A DNA stretch of 64,000 bases from assembly GCA_964641215.1 (NCBI GenBank), contig CAZXKD010000001.1, positions 1 to 64,000 on the forward strand. The letters run 5' to 3'. Below, piece by piece: positions 34,003 through 41,852 of this stretch (the stretch's first letter is position 1; each line of letters opens with the position of its first letter). This DNA comes from 13-1-40CM-70-15 sp964641215 (lineage in GTDB: Bacteria > Gemmatimonadota > Gemmatimonadetes > Gemmatimonadales > GWC2-71-9). The translations under genes and the position numbers were made by a program. The notes beneath the pieces were generated by a model. The model was not told the DNA's origin. It was given only the letters and a program-made list of their open reading frames with translations, and ran no database searches.

Positions 34003-35072
34003 TGCGGCGGAGCGCTCTTGATGATCTTCGCGCCGTCCTCGACGCCGTAGGCTCCGGCGGTGACCACGGTCTCGCCGGCCGCCAGTCCCGTCACGATCTC
34101 GGCGAGCGCCTCGCTGCGCGCGCCCACCGCGACGGGCCGGGCGTGGGCGATCCCCGCGGTGTCCACGACGAACACCTGGAACCCGTCACCGACCGGAACG
34201 AGGGCCGCGACGGGGACGGTTACCGCCCGCGGATGCACAGCCGTGACGATCTTCCCGAACAGCGACTCGCCGATGCGCAGCGGGCGCGCTGGCCGGCTGA
34301 CGCCGGCGCGCACTCCCACGGCTCGGGTCACGGAGTCGACCGCGGCGCCCACGCCCGTCACCTCACCCTGCCCGAGCGGCTCACCGCCGGCTGCCCCCCC
34401 CCCTTCTCCAGCCGTCAGCGTCACCGCATCCCCAAGGTGGATCCGCGCGGCTTCGGCCGGCGAGACGTTGAAGACGATATCCAAGGCGTTCGGGTCCGCG
34501 ACCTCGACGACCGGCTGGCTGGGGTCCACCGAAGCGCCCAGCACCGCGCTCATGCGCGTCACGACTCCGGCGAGCGGCGCCCGCAGGGTCGCGAGCTGTT
34601 GGGCGCGGCGGGCGGTGATCGCGGCCACCTGCGCCTGGGCGAGGTCCGCCGCCGCCTGGTCGCTGTCTTTCTGAGGGAGGATCCCCGCCTGCACCAGGCG
34701 CACCGCCCGGGCGTAGCTGCGCTCCGCGCTGGACAGTGCGGTGCCCGCGCTGCGCGCCGCGGCGTCGAACGGCGCTCGCTCGAATTCGATCAACGAATCC
34801 CCCTCGGCCACGCGCTGGCCGGGCCCCACGAAAATCCGCGCCACCCGCGTCGGCGCCGGCGCGGCGAGCTCGGCGAACCAGCCGGGCCGCGGGGTAACGG
34901 TGCCGACGGCACTCACCACTTGCGCGAACGGCTGCGCCGTCGCCACGGCGGTGCCGGCCCCCACGACCGCCTGGGAGCCGGCCGACCCTTGCGCCTCGTC
35001 GGAAGCTGCGTGCTTGCCGCAGCCGGCACACAGTCCGGCCGCGGTCGTGATCGCACAGAGGAACCGCCTCAC
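33999..35072 (-). CDS. RND efflux periplasmic adaptor (HlyD/MFP family)
   Basis: A 357-residue adaptor joining pump and outer-membrane channel. The N-terminal signal ends near Cys residues (LCAGCGK), possibly a lipoprotein. Lipoyl halves (about 65-95, FAELAAPAPTRVARIFVGPGQRVAEGDSLIEFE, and 165-200) enclose a helical hairpin (AQAQVAAITARRAQQLATLRAPLAG), followed by a beta barrel and membrane-proximal domain. An internal GEGGGAAGGEP loop is encoded by a 10-base C run (34394-34403). GTG start, GTGA overlap with the channel gene. Confidence 0.92.
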   Translation of the reverse strand: MRRFLCAITTAAGLCAGCGKHAASDEAQGSAGSQAVVGAGTAVATAQPFAQVVSAVGTVTPRPGWFAELAAPAPTRVARIFVGPGQRVAEGDSLIEFERAPFDAAARSAGTALSSAERSYARAVRLVQAGILPQKDSDQAAADLAQAQVAAITARRAQQLATLRAPLAGVVTRMSAVLGASVDPSQPVVEVADPNALDIVFNVSPAEAARIHLGDAVTLTAGEGGGAAGGEPLGQGEVTGVGAAVDSVTRAVGVRAGVSRPARPLRIGESLFGKIVTAVHPRAVTVPVAALVPVGDGFQVFVVDTAGIAHARPVAVGARSEALAEIVTGLAAGETVVTAGAYGVEDGAKIIKSAPPQ

Positions 35073-36271
35073 GGTTGATCGGGAGCGGCGTTGAGGAGCC
35101 GGACGGCCGCCACAGCGTCAGTGGCGGCGGCGACGTCGTCGATGTAACGGCCCAGCGCTTCGCGCGCGTTGCGCTGCGCCTCGAGCACGTTGGCCAACGG
35201 GATCGCGCCCTCACCGTACGCCTGAAGCGCCATGGCGGCGACCCGATCCGCGCTCGCCAGCAGCCGCGCGTCGCGCCGCACCCGCGCGAGCCCCGCGACG
35301 ACCTCCCGTCGGGCGCGGGAGACTTCCGCTCCCGTTTGGCGACGCACCAGGTCCAGCTCCGCCCGTGCCCGATCCCGCGCGGCGGCCGCCTGGGCGACCT
35401 CCCCCCCGTTCCAATTGAACAACGGGATGGGGAAGGAAAGCCCGACCGTCGGCAGCAGACCGCGCTCGGCCCCCGTCGGGTCCCGATTCTCGATGCCGAC
35501 CTGGAGGCTGGGGGCCGCGAACAGACTGCGGTGCGCGAAGGTCAGCGTCCGCTCGGCGGAGCGCAGGGAGGCCGCGGCCGCGGCGACGGGGAGGTACTCC
35601 GCGGGACCCGGCGGCAGGCTGTCCACCGGCGGGACCAGCGAGTCCGCGAGCGCGATCGTCGGGGCATCTCCCGGCAGCCCCATCGCGATCTGGACCGCGA
35701 GCAACGCGTCGAGGGCAGAGAGCGAGTCGTCCGTGGCGACGTTTTCCAGCTGGCCGGCGTTCACGGCGGCCAGACGCACGTCCAGCTCGCTCACGTCGCC
35801 CACCTCCCTTCGCAGCTGGGCCATCTTGAGGAGGCTATCGGCATCGAGGGCGTTGCGCCGGGACAGGCGCGCATGCGCGGCGGCGGCCAGGGCGCGGGTA
35901 TAGGTCGTGTCGACGTCGAATCCGATCGCGGCCCGCTCGAAGGCGAAGCCGTAGCGAGCCGCCGCCCGCGCCGACTCGGCCGCGCCGATGCGCGGCCCGC
36001 GCAACCATGGCAAGTCGAGGGGCAGATCGACGATCGCGTGGTACTGTGGCACGGCCTTCGTGTAGCTCGCGGCGAGCGACGGATTGGGGAACGCGCGGGC
36101 CGCACGCGCGAAGCCACGTGCAGCAGCGGTGTCGGCCCGGCCTAGGGCCACGCGCGCACCGCGGGAGAGGGCGGCCGCCACCGCCTGCGGGCGGGTCACC
36201 GGCTGCTGGGCGGGGAGCGCCCGCGGCAGCGTCGCGCCGCACAATCCCACGACAACGAGTGAAATGCGCAC
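35069..36271 (-). CDS. TolC-family outer-membrane efflux channel
   Basis: A 400-residue outer membrane factor. Signal peptide to about residue 21 (ALPAQQ), then two structural repeats of long helices and strands: RGARVALGRADTAAARGFARAARAFPNPSLAASYT and a second half with SFPIPLFNWNGGEVAQAAAARDRARAELDLVRRQTGAEVSRARREV. Slightly shorter than E. coli TolC, as usual for CusC-like forms. GTG start; 28 bases upstream is the inverted repeat TGTCAG-N4-CTGACA, also found upstream of the PepSY-like gene. It heads the efflux operon. Confidence 0.9.
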   Translation of the reverse strand: MRISLVVVGLCGATLPRALPAQQPVTRPQAVAAALSRGARVALGRADTAAARGFARAARAFPNPSLAASYTKAVPQYHAIVDLPLDLPWLRGPRIGAAESARAAARYGFAFERAAIGFDVDTTYTRALAAAAHARLSRRNALDADSLLKMAQLRREVGDVSELDVRLAAVNAGQLENVATDDSLSALDALLAVQIAMGLPGDAPTIALADSLVPPVDSLPPGPAEYLPVAAAAASLRSAERTLTFAHRSLFAAPSLQVGIENRDPTGAERGLLPTVGLSFPIPLFNWNGGEVAQAAAARDRARAELDLVRRQTGAEVSRARREVVAGLARVRRDARLLASADRVAAMALQAYGEGAIPLANVLEAQRNAREALGRYIDDVAAATDAVAAVRLLNAAPDQP

Positions 36272-36293
36272 CGTGGCCGAAAAGCTATGCGCC

Positions 36294-36314
36294 CGACCTG
36301 TCAGGTCGCTGACA
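36294..36314. promoter_or_regulatory. Candidate operator, copy 1 (TGTCAG-N4-CTGACA)
   Basis: TGTCAG (36299-36304) and CTGACA (36309-36314) form a perfect 6-4-6 inverted repeat. It overlaps a second perfect palindrome, CGACCTG-T-CAGGTCG (36294-36308). Located 28 bases before the efflux operon start; TAGCTT on the minus strand lies between it and the GTG. Confidence 0.55.
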
Positions 36315-36322
36315 CCGGCGGT

Positions 36323-36793
36323 CTATTGTTCGTGAGCGAGGGGTTTGCCGTCAGGACCCACCTGAACCTCCGAACGCTTGGAGCCGGTCCGCACGTGCGC
36401 CTCGTAGGCCACGAGGGCGCCCTGCTTGGTGATCGACTCGACCCGTGTGATCGTCCCGGCACCGGCCAGCTTGGTGAGCCCTTCGCGTACCGCCGCGGGC
36501 AGCGCGGCCTGGGCCACCTCCTCTTCCACCTCCAGGACGCTCCCGTCCGGCGCGATGCTCACATCCCGGGAATGACCGTTCACGGTCAGCTGAACTTCAT
36601 ACTCCAACTTGCCGCCTTCCACCTCGCTGGAATAGCCGCGGATGGTCGCGCCCCTGCTCTGCTCATCCGCCGTCTTCTGAACGGCCGGCGGCAGGTCCGA
36701 GCGCTTGAGATGTTTCTCCTGGGCTTGCGCCGTGGTCGCGCACAGGAGTGCGAATAGGGCCATCGTGGGGGCGACCAAATGACTGCGGCTCAT
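36323..36793 (-). CDS. PepSY-like periplasmic protein
   Basis: A 156-residue exported protein with a signal peptide (cut near AQAQ) and two PepSY-like modules: KRSDLPPAVQKTADEQSRGATIRGYSSEVEGGKLEYEVQLTVNGHSRDVSIAPDGSVLEVEEEV, then a second half LPAAVREGLTKLAG ending in SEVQVGPDGKP. Such proteins are often under the control of OmpR-type regulators and linked to envelope or metal stress. GGGAG lies 6 bases before the ATG. Its upstream region carries the same operator-like repeat as the efflux operon, so the two are probably co-regulated. Confidence 0.8.
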   Translation of the reverse strand: MSRSHLVAPTMALFALLCATTAQAQEKHLKRSDLPPAVQKTADEQSRGATIRGYSSEVEGGKLEYEVQLTVNGHSRDVSIAPDGSVLEVEEEVAQAALPAAVREGLTKLAGAGTITRVESITKQGALVAYEAHVRTGSKRSEVQVGPDGKPLAHEQ

Positions 36794-36932
36794 AGGGAAC
36801 TCCCTTCTTCAGGTATGGTCCCGCTCAGGCTTGAGGTGGTACCACGTGCGGTACCACGTGAAGTGAAGCACGCGGTGGCGAAGAAAAGGTACCCACCGAA
36901 CCTGTCAGGAAGCTGACACGCCTGAGCTCGAG
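36794..36932. promoter_or_regulatory. PepSY gene control region with operator copy 2 and direct repeats
   Basis: 139 bases without a gene. TGTCAG (36903-36908), GAAG and CTGACA (36913-36918) repeat the operator seen at 36299. A tandem 11-base direct repeat GGTACCACGTG (36838-36848 and 36850-36860), with CACGTG palindromes, lies between it and the gene, where a response regulator could bind. Confidence 0.5.
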
Positions 36933-38189
36933 CTAGTGCACCGCGCTGGCTAGGGCCTCCTCCACCACCACGCGCCGCCGCTCGCGGTAGGCCAAGTTCG
37001 CCACGTGCGCCACGACGGCCGTGCGGTAGCCGAGCTCGACCGACGCATTCGGCTGCCGCCGCGAGCGCACACAGTCGAGGAAGTTCGCCATGTGATCCTG
37101 CTCGGGCGCCTGACCGGCAAGGGCGACGCCCAGAGGAGGGGGACGATTCGCCGGCTCCGGATAATAATGAATGCCCGAGGTGAGCCGGCCGGTCACCATG
37201 TCGGAGGCGCCGGCGAGGCGCTCGATGGTGCCGTGGGAGCCGAGCACCCGCTCGCCCAGCCCGTAGCGGCTGTTGCTGAACGTCGACTGCCAGGTCACCA
37301 CAAGGTCGGCCGGGAAGTCGAGCGTCACGGCGATCGTGTCGGGGACTTCGCGGCCGTCCTTTTCGGAGAACACGCCGCCCGACATCGAGGCCGCCGCCGG
37401 GAGCGGCAGGTCGAGGAGCCCCATGATCCACGACATCTGGTGGACCATGTTCTCGGTCACGTTGCCGCCGGAGAACTCCCAGAACAGCCGCCAGTTGATG
37501 AAGGCGTAGCCATCGAACGGTCGGGCCGGCCGGCCGTTCAGGAACGCGTCCCAGTTGACGGTGTGGGCCGTGCAGTCGGCCGGCACCAGACGCACCCACT
37601 GACCGTGGCTGCGCGGCGTGTTGCGGCTCATCCAGGCCTCCACCGACGTGACCTTGCCGAGCAGGCCGTCCTTCAGCCACTGCTTCGCGTCGGCGAACGC
37701 GCCGCTGCTCACGTGCTGCAGGCCGATCTGGATCACGCGGCCGGACTGCCGTGCGGCCCGACGACACGCCTCCGCCTCGGCGATCGACCAGGTCATCGTC
37801 TTCTCGCAGTAGAGATCTTTGCCGGCCGCGAGGGCGTCGAGGAAATGCCGCGCGTGGCAATGCAACGGGGTGGCGACGATTACCGCGTCCACGTTCTTCA
37901 GGTCGAGCAGGGCGCGATGGTCGCCGAGCGTCCGCACCTCCGGCACCACGCGCCGCGTTTCGTCGAGGCGGCGTGTGTACACGTCCGCCACGGCGGCGAC
38001 CTCGACGTTGGGAAGCTTGAGCGCCTGCGCCAGGAGATCCTGACCGCGGGCCCCCGCCCCGATCAGGCCGAGCCGGATCCTGTCGTTGGCGCCCAGCACC
38101 CGCGCCGTGGGCGACGCGGCCCAGACCGCCACGCCCGCCGCGGCCGCCCGCTCGACGAACTCCCTGCGTCCGATCTTCTTCCGTGGCAT
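36933..38189 (-). CDS. Tat-exported Gfo/Idh/MocA-family oxidoreductase
   Basis: A 418-residue NAD(P)-dependent sugar oxidoreductase-like protein. The N-terminus KIGRREFVERAAAAGVAVWAA is a Tat signal. The Rossmann domain shows LGLIGAGARGQDLLAQAL and DAVIVATPLHCHARHFLDALAAGKDLYCEKTM, where the family EKP is EKT. The C-terminal alpha/beta domain contains the WRLFWEFSGGNVTENMVHQMSWIMG stretch typical of Tat-exported members. These are abundant in soil bacteria and of mostly unknown substrate. AGGAGGGGGACG precedes the ATG. It follows the isomerase gene by 10 bases, forming a two-gene operon. Confidence 0.9.
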   Translation of the reverse strand: MPRKKIGRREFVERAAAAGVAVWAASPTARVLGANDRIRLGLIGAGARGQDLLAQALKLPNVEVAAVADVYTRRLDETRRVVPEVRTLGDHRALLDLKNVDAVIVATPLHCHARHFLDALAAGKDLYCEKTMTWSIAEAEACRRAARQSGRVIQIGLQHVSSGAFADAKQWLKDGLLGKVTSVEAWMSRNTPRSHGQWVRLVPADCTAHTVNWDAFLNGRPARPFDGYAFINWRLFWEFSGGNVTENMVHQMSWIMGLLDLPLPAAASMSGGVFSEKDGREVPDTIAVTLDFPADLVVTWQSTFSNSRYGLGERVLGSHGTIERLAGASDMVTGRLTSGIHYYPEPANRPPPLGVALAGQAPEQDHMANFLDCVRSRRQPNASVELGYRTAVVAHVANLAYRERRRVVVEEALASAVH

Positions 38190-38199
38190 CGTCCCCCTC

Positions 38200-39156
38200 C
38201 TACTCGACCTTCCTGAGCAGTGCTTTCATGCCCGCCATGCTGCGGCGCGTCGACGCTTCGGCCGTGCCGGCGCCGCGCCAGTGCGTCTCCAGCGACAATA
38301 CGCCCCGATAGCCGTCTCGTTTGAGCGCGCGCAGCTGGCCCACCCAATCAATGACCCCCGTCCCCATCGCGGCCCACTCCGTGGTGCCGTCGGGCTTCAC
38401 GACCGCGTCCTTGCAGTGCACGTGCGCGATGCGATCGGCGGGCAGCCTGGCATAGCCGTCGGGATAGGGTGTTTCGCCCCGCGCGCGCGCGTTGCCGGGA
38501 TCCCAGTTCACCTTGAGGGAGGGCTCGCGCACCGCTGACAGCAGCCGTCCCGCTTCGGCGCCGGTCGCGGTATTGCACGCAGGTTCGTTCTCGAGGTTCA
38601 ACGTGACGCCCTGCTTCCCCGCCACCCGAGCCGCCTGGCGGAGCCGATCATCGATGGCGTTCCGATAGGGCGTTTGGTCGTTCAGCCGCCAGAAATCGAA
38701 GATGCGAACGTACGGCGTGCCGAAGGTCCGGGCCAACGCGACGGCGCGCTCCAGGAGCTCGTCCTGCTGCCCGTAGGTGAAGTCGGCGGCGAACTGCGGC
38801 CCGCTCGGGCTCGCGGGCGACTTCGGGGCACCCGGCCAGTCGACCTTGAAGATCGGCGAGGCCAGCTCCGAGACACGCAAGTGGTAGCGGGCGAGCAGAC
38901 GCCGCGCTTCGGCGACATCGTGCGCGTCCCAACTCATGATGTTCTTGTCGTGGGCGGACCGCAGCTCGACGTAGCTGAGCCCGAACTCGATCGCCGCGAT
39001 CTCGCAGGCGTGCCCCAGGTCCTGGGAGATCTCGTCGGTGAGCACGGAGAGAGGGAACACGTCAGCCCGGAGCGCGGCACGCAGGGCCCGACGGAGGGAG
39101 CCGAGCGGCAGCGCGACGGCTCCGAGCCCCGCGATAACGTCGCGGCGTGACGTCAT
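38200..39156 (-). CDS. Tat-exported sugar phosphate isomerase/epimerase
   Basis: A 318-residue xylose-isomerase-like TIM barrel. Starts MTSRRDVIAGLGAVALPLG, a Tat signal. The barrel shows LTDEISQDLGHACEIAAIEFGLSYVELRS, LNLENEPACNTATG (Glu metal ligand), KVNWDPGNA, AHVHCKDAV (His ligand) and LSLETHW (Glu). Metal-site residues are complete, so it should be active, perhaps as a hydroxypyruvate-isomerase-like or 3-keto-sugar epimerase. First gene of the pair with the Gfo/Idh protein. Second such barrel in the window (compare 14007-15004), unlike it in sequence. Confidence 0.9.
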   Translation of the reverse strand: MTSRRDVIAGLGAVALPLGSLRRALRAALRADVFPLSVLTDEISQDLGHACEIAAIEFGLSYVELRSAHDKNIMSWDAHDVAEARRLLARYHLRVSELASPIFKVDWPGAPKSPASPSGPQFAADFTYGQQDELLERAVALARTFGTPYVRIFDFWRLNDQTPYRNAIDDRLRQAARVAGKQGVTLNLENEPACNTATGAEAGRLLSAVREPSLKVNWDPGNARARGETPYPDGYARLPADRIAHVHCKDAVVKPDGTTEWAAMGTGVIDWVGQLRALKRDGYRGVLSLETHWRGAGTAEASTRRSMAGMKALLRKVE

Positions 39157-39220
39157 GGGTTCACCACCTCGCGGAAAGGTACCCCCCGCGATTGCGCGGC
39201 GCCGCCAGCGCCGTTGCGGA

Positions 39221-39249
39221 CTGTCAAGAATCTCGCCTTAGGATAGATT
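39221..39249 (+). promoter_or_regulatory. Promoter of tRNA-Leu
   Basis: CTGTCA (39221-39226), a 17-base spacer and TAGATT (39244-39249). The transcript would start near 39256, four bases before the mature tRNA. Confidence 0.55.
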
Positions 39250-39259
39250 GTCGCTAGTT

Positions 39260-39341
39260 GCGACCGTGGCGGAACCGGCAGACGCGCAGGACTTAGGATC
39301 CTGTGGGGCAACCCGTGGGGGTTCGAGTCCCTCCGGTCGCA
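39260..39341 (+). tRNA. tRNA-Leu (anticodon UAG)
   Basis: An 82-base gene. The acceptor stem GCGACCG pairs with CGGTCGC; discriminator A at 39341. The anticodon stem CAGGA/TCCTG encloses the loop CTTAGGA, giving anticodon UAG, which reads CUA (and other CUN) leucine codons. A short variable arm (TGGGGCAACCCGT) marks a class II tRNA, and the T arm has GTTCGAGTC. CCA is not encoded. The DUF421 gene starts 16 bases downstream, so they may share a transcript. Confidence 0.96.
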
Positions 39342-39357
39342 CTTCTGGGAGTTACCC

Positions 39358-39879
39358 ATGACGGCTCCACTCTCCGTCCTCCTCAACGTCGCCCTCCGCA
39401 CCACCATCGTCTACCTCGCCCTGCTGCTCGGTCTCCGCCTCACCGGCACCCGACAGCTCGGCCAGATGTCCACCTTCGACCTCGTCCTCCTGCTGATCAT
39501 CTCCAACGCGGTCCAGAACGCCATGGTCGGCCCCGACACCAGCCTCGCGGGCGGGCTCGTGGCCGCCGGGGTCCTGATCGGCTGGCATGCCGTCATCGAC
39601 CGCCTGCGCCTGAGCAGTCGCAGACTGCACAAGTTGCTTGCCGGCGAAGGGATCATGCTCATCAACCGGGGAGCGGCGCTGGACGCACACCTGCGGCGGG
39701 CCGGGGTGACCCGCGACGAGCTGCTCCAGGCGTTGCGAGAGCATGGTGTGGCCCGGGTGGAGGACGTGCGGCTCGCCGTGCTCGAGCCCGACGGGGCGAT
39801 CAGCGTGATCCGTAACGACGACTTGATGCCTGGCGTGCGCCCGCATCACCGCATCCGGGCGATCCGGCGCGGGAACTGA
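39358..39879 (+). CDS. DUF421-family membrane protein (YetF/YcaP-like)
   Basis: A 173-residue protein with two to three N-terminal helices and a cytosolic C-domain. The signature GTRQLGQMSTFDLVLLLIISNAVQNAMVG is diagnostic for DUF421; the C-domain holds RLHKLLAGEGIMLINRG and DVRLAVLEPDGAISVI. Function is poorly known; Bacillus relatives are spore or envelope proteins. GGGAG lies 5-6 bases before the ATG. Confidence 0.88.
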   Translation: MTAPLSVLLNVALRTTIVYLALLLGLRLTGTRQLGQMSTFDLVLLLIISNAVQNAMVGPDTSLAGGLVAAGVLIGWHAVIDRLRLSSRRLHKLLAGEGIMLINRGAALDAHLRRAGVTRDELLQALREHGVARVEDVRLAVLEPDGAISVIRNDDLMPGVRPHHRIRAIRRGN

Positions 39880-39943
39880 GCAGGCCCCCTCCCACTGCCC
39901 CCAGTCCCGAGCCCCTAGGCCATATCGTTAGATTTCTCTGGGC
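39880..39943 (+). promoter_or_regulatory. Trigger factor promoter region
   Basis: TAGATT (39929-39934) lies 9 bases before the tig ATG with no ribosome site between, so the leader would be absent or 1-3 bases. Confidence 0.4.
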
Positions 39944-41191
39944 ATGACCAGCATCCAGATCAAGAAGACCCGCGAAGAGCCGGGGGAGACTTCCCTCGCC
40001 GTGACGGTGCCGCCCGAGAGCGTGCGGGAAGCCGAGGAACGGGCCACGCGCGCCTGGCAGTCCCGGGCGCGGCTCCCTGGCTTCCGCAAAGGCAAGGCGC
40101 CGACGGCCGTCGTGCGTAAGCGCTTCGCCGACGACATCCGCCAGCAGGTGCTGCAGGAGCTGCTGCAGGAGAGCTGGAAGGCCGCCCTGGCCCAGGAGCA
40201 GCTGAAGCCGATCGCCGATCCGCACATCCACAACCTCAAGTGGGAAGAGGGCGCGCCCGTCACCTTCGAGCTCCACGTCGAGGTGAAGCCGGACCTGAAG
40301 CTCGGGCGTCTGGGCGGCTTCCGGCTGAAGCGCACCGTGGCGCCCGTGACCCAGGAGCAGGTCGACGCCCGGGTGAATATGCTGCGCGACCAGCGCTCGC
40401 CGTGGACGCCGGTGAGCGGGGAGAAGCCCAGGCCCAAGGATCTGGTCCACGTCACCATCGCGCAGCGCCAGGGGAGCGAGGTCAAGGACCATCAGCCCTA
40501 CCAGTTCGTCCTGGGCGAGGGCCGCGCCATTCCGGAAGTGGAGGAGCGGATCACCGGCCTCCTGCCCGGCGAGACGGTGGACGCGATGGTGCGCTTCCCG
40601 GACGATTTCCCCGAAGAGGCGAAGCGGGGACAGATTCGGGATATCCGGCTCACCCTACACGAGGTGAAGCGCCAGCAACTCCCCGAGCTGTCCGATGAGT
40701 TCGCCAGGGAGGTCGGGGACTTCGAATCGCTCGCGGCACTCAAGGCGGCCGTTCGGGCGGACCTGGAGAAGGACTCCGAACGCGAGGCCGACGCGCGGGT
40801 GCGCGGCGAGCTGATCGAGCAGCTCGTGGCCGCCAATCACGTGACGGCGCCGCGGCCGCTGGTGGAGCGGGCGCTGCTCGTCTACGCGCAGGCCTACGGC
40901 ATCCCGGAGGACCGCTGGGAGCAGTTCGCGGCGGAGTTCCGGCCGGTGGCTGAAGCGCAGGTACGGCGCGACCTGGTGCTCGATACCGTGGTGGAGAAGG
41001 AAAAGCTGTACGCGACCGAAGCCGAGCTCGACGAGCGGATCCAGCAGCTCGCGGCGCGGCGGCAGATCCCGGCGGCCCAGCTGTACGCCTCGCTCGAGAA
41101 GGAGAAGCGGCTCCGCGACGTCGAGCGGAGCATTACCGAAGAGAAGGTGTTCGCCTTTCTTCTGAACCAGTCGACCGTGGAGCAGCCGTGA
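39944..41191 (+). CDS. tig: Trigger factor (ribosome-bound chaperone)
   Basis: A 415-residue folding factor and peptidyl-prolyl isomerase. The N-domain contains the ribosome-binding signature in modified form, RLPGFRKGKAPTAVVRKRF (about 43-61). The FKBP-like middle domain is at about 150-240 (DLVHVTIA, PEVEERITGLLPGETV) and the helical C-domain at 260-410. Slightly shorter than E. coli Tig (432). It heads the tig-clpP-clpX-engB operon; the stop overlaps clpP. No Shine-Dalgarno is seen. Confidence 0.95.
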   Translation: MTSIQIKKTREEPGETSLAVTVPPESVREAEERATRAWQSRARLPGFRKGKAPTAVVRKRFADDIRQQVLQELLQESWKAALAQEQLKPIADPHIHNLKWEEGAPVTFELHVEVKPDLKLGRLGGFRLKRTVAPVTQEQVDARVNMLRDQRSPWTPVSGEKPRPKDLVHVTIAQRQGSEVKDHQPYQFVLGEGRAIPEVEERITGLLPGETVDAMVRFPDDFPEEAKRGQIRDIRLTLHEVKRQQLPELSDEFAREVGDFESLAALKAAVRADLEKDSEREADARVRGELIEQLVAANHVTAPRPLVERALLVYAQAYGIPEDRWEQFAAEFRPVAEAQVRRDLVLDTVVEKEKLYATEAELDERIQQLAARRQIPAAQLYASLEKEKRLRDVERSITEEKVFAFLLNQSTVEQP

Positions 41192-41811
41192 CGATGAGCA
41201 CGATTTATCCGCCCTATATCATCGAGCGCTCGAGCCGGGGCGAGCGCACCTACGACATCTTCAGCCGGCTGCTCCTGGACCGCATCGTGTTCCTCGGTGC
41301 GCCGATCAACGACGATGTCGCCAATATCATCATCGCCCAGCTGTTGTTTCTCGACGCCGACAACCCCGAGCGCGACATCTACCTGTACATCAATTCACCC
41401 GGGGGCATCATCTCGAGCGGCATGGCGATCTACGACACCATGCAGTTCCTGCGGGCGCCGGTGAACACGATCTGCATGGGCATGGCGGCCTCGATGGGCT
41501 CCTTCTTGCTCGCCGCGGGTCGGAAAGGAAAGCGCTCGGCGCTGCCGCACGCGCGCATCATGATGCACCAGCCCTCGGGCGGGGCGCAGGGGACGGCGGC
41601 GGACATCGAGATCCAAGCGCGCGAGATTTTGTACCTGCGTGGCAAGCTGAACGAATTGTATGCCAAGCACACCGGCAAGGGGTTAGACCTGATCGAGAAG
41701 GACATGGACCGCGACCGCTTCATGTCCGCCGACGAGGCGAAAGAATACGGCCTCATCGATAATGTGATCGCCCATCTCCAGGAGATGGACGGCGGCAAGA
41801 AGAAAGACTGA
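41188..41811 (+). CDS. clpP: ATP-dependent Clp protease proteolytic subunit
   Basis: A 207-residue serine peptidase forming the ClpP barrel. Triad: Ser102 (GMAASMG), His127 (MMHQPSGG) and Asp176 (DRDRFMS). The N-terminus PPYIIERSSRGERTYDIFSRLL is canonical. Two starts compete: GTG 41188, which overlaps the tig stop as GTGA with GGAG five bases upstream, and ATG 41194; I prefer GTG for spacing. Proteolysis acts with ClpX encoded next. Confidence 0.97.
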   Translation: MTMSTIYPPYIIERSSRGERTYDIFSRLLLDRIVFLGAPINDDVANIIIAQLLFLDADNPERDIYLYINSPGGIISSGMAIYDTMQFLRAPVNTICMGMAASMGSFLLAAGRKGKRSALPHARIMMHQPSGGAQGTAADIEIQAREILYLRGKLNELYAKHTGKGLDLIEKDMDRDRFMSADEAKEYGLIDNVIAHLQEMDGGKKKD

Positions 41812-41852
41812 TCCCTTGCGCCGGCTCAGGCGGTTTCCCATGTTAGGGCGCC

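Noticed and set aside
31870..34050. 726-residue plus-strand frame opposite the RND pump
   Set aside because: Shadow frame with low-complexity Arg/His/Asp composition; the pump explains the region.
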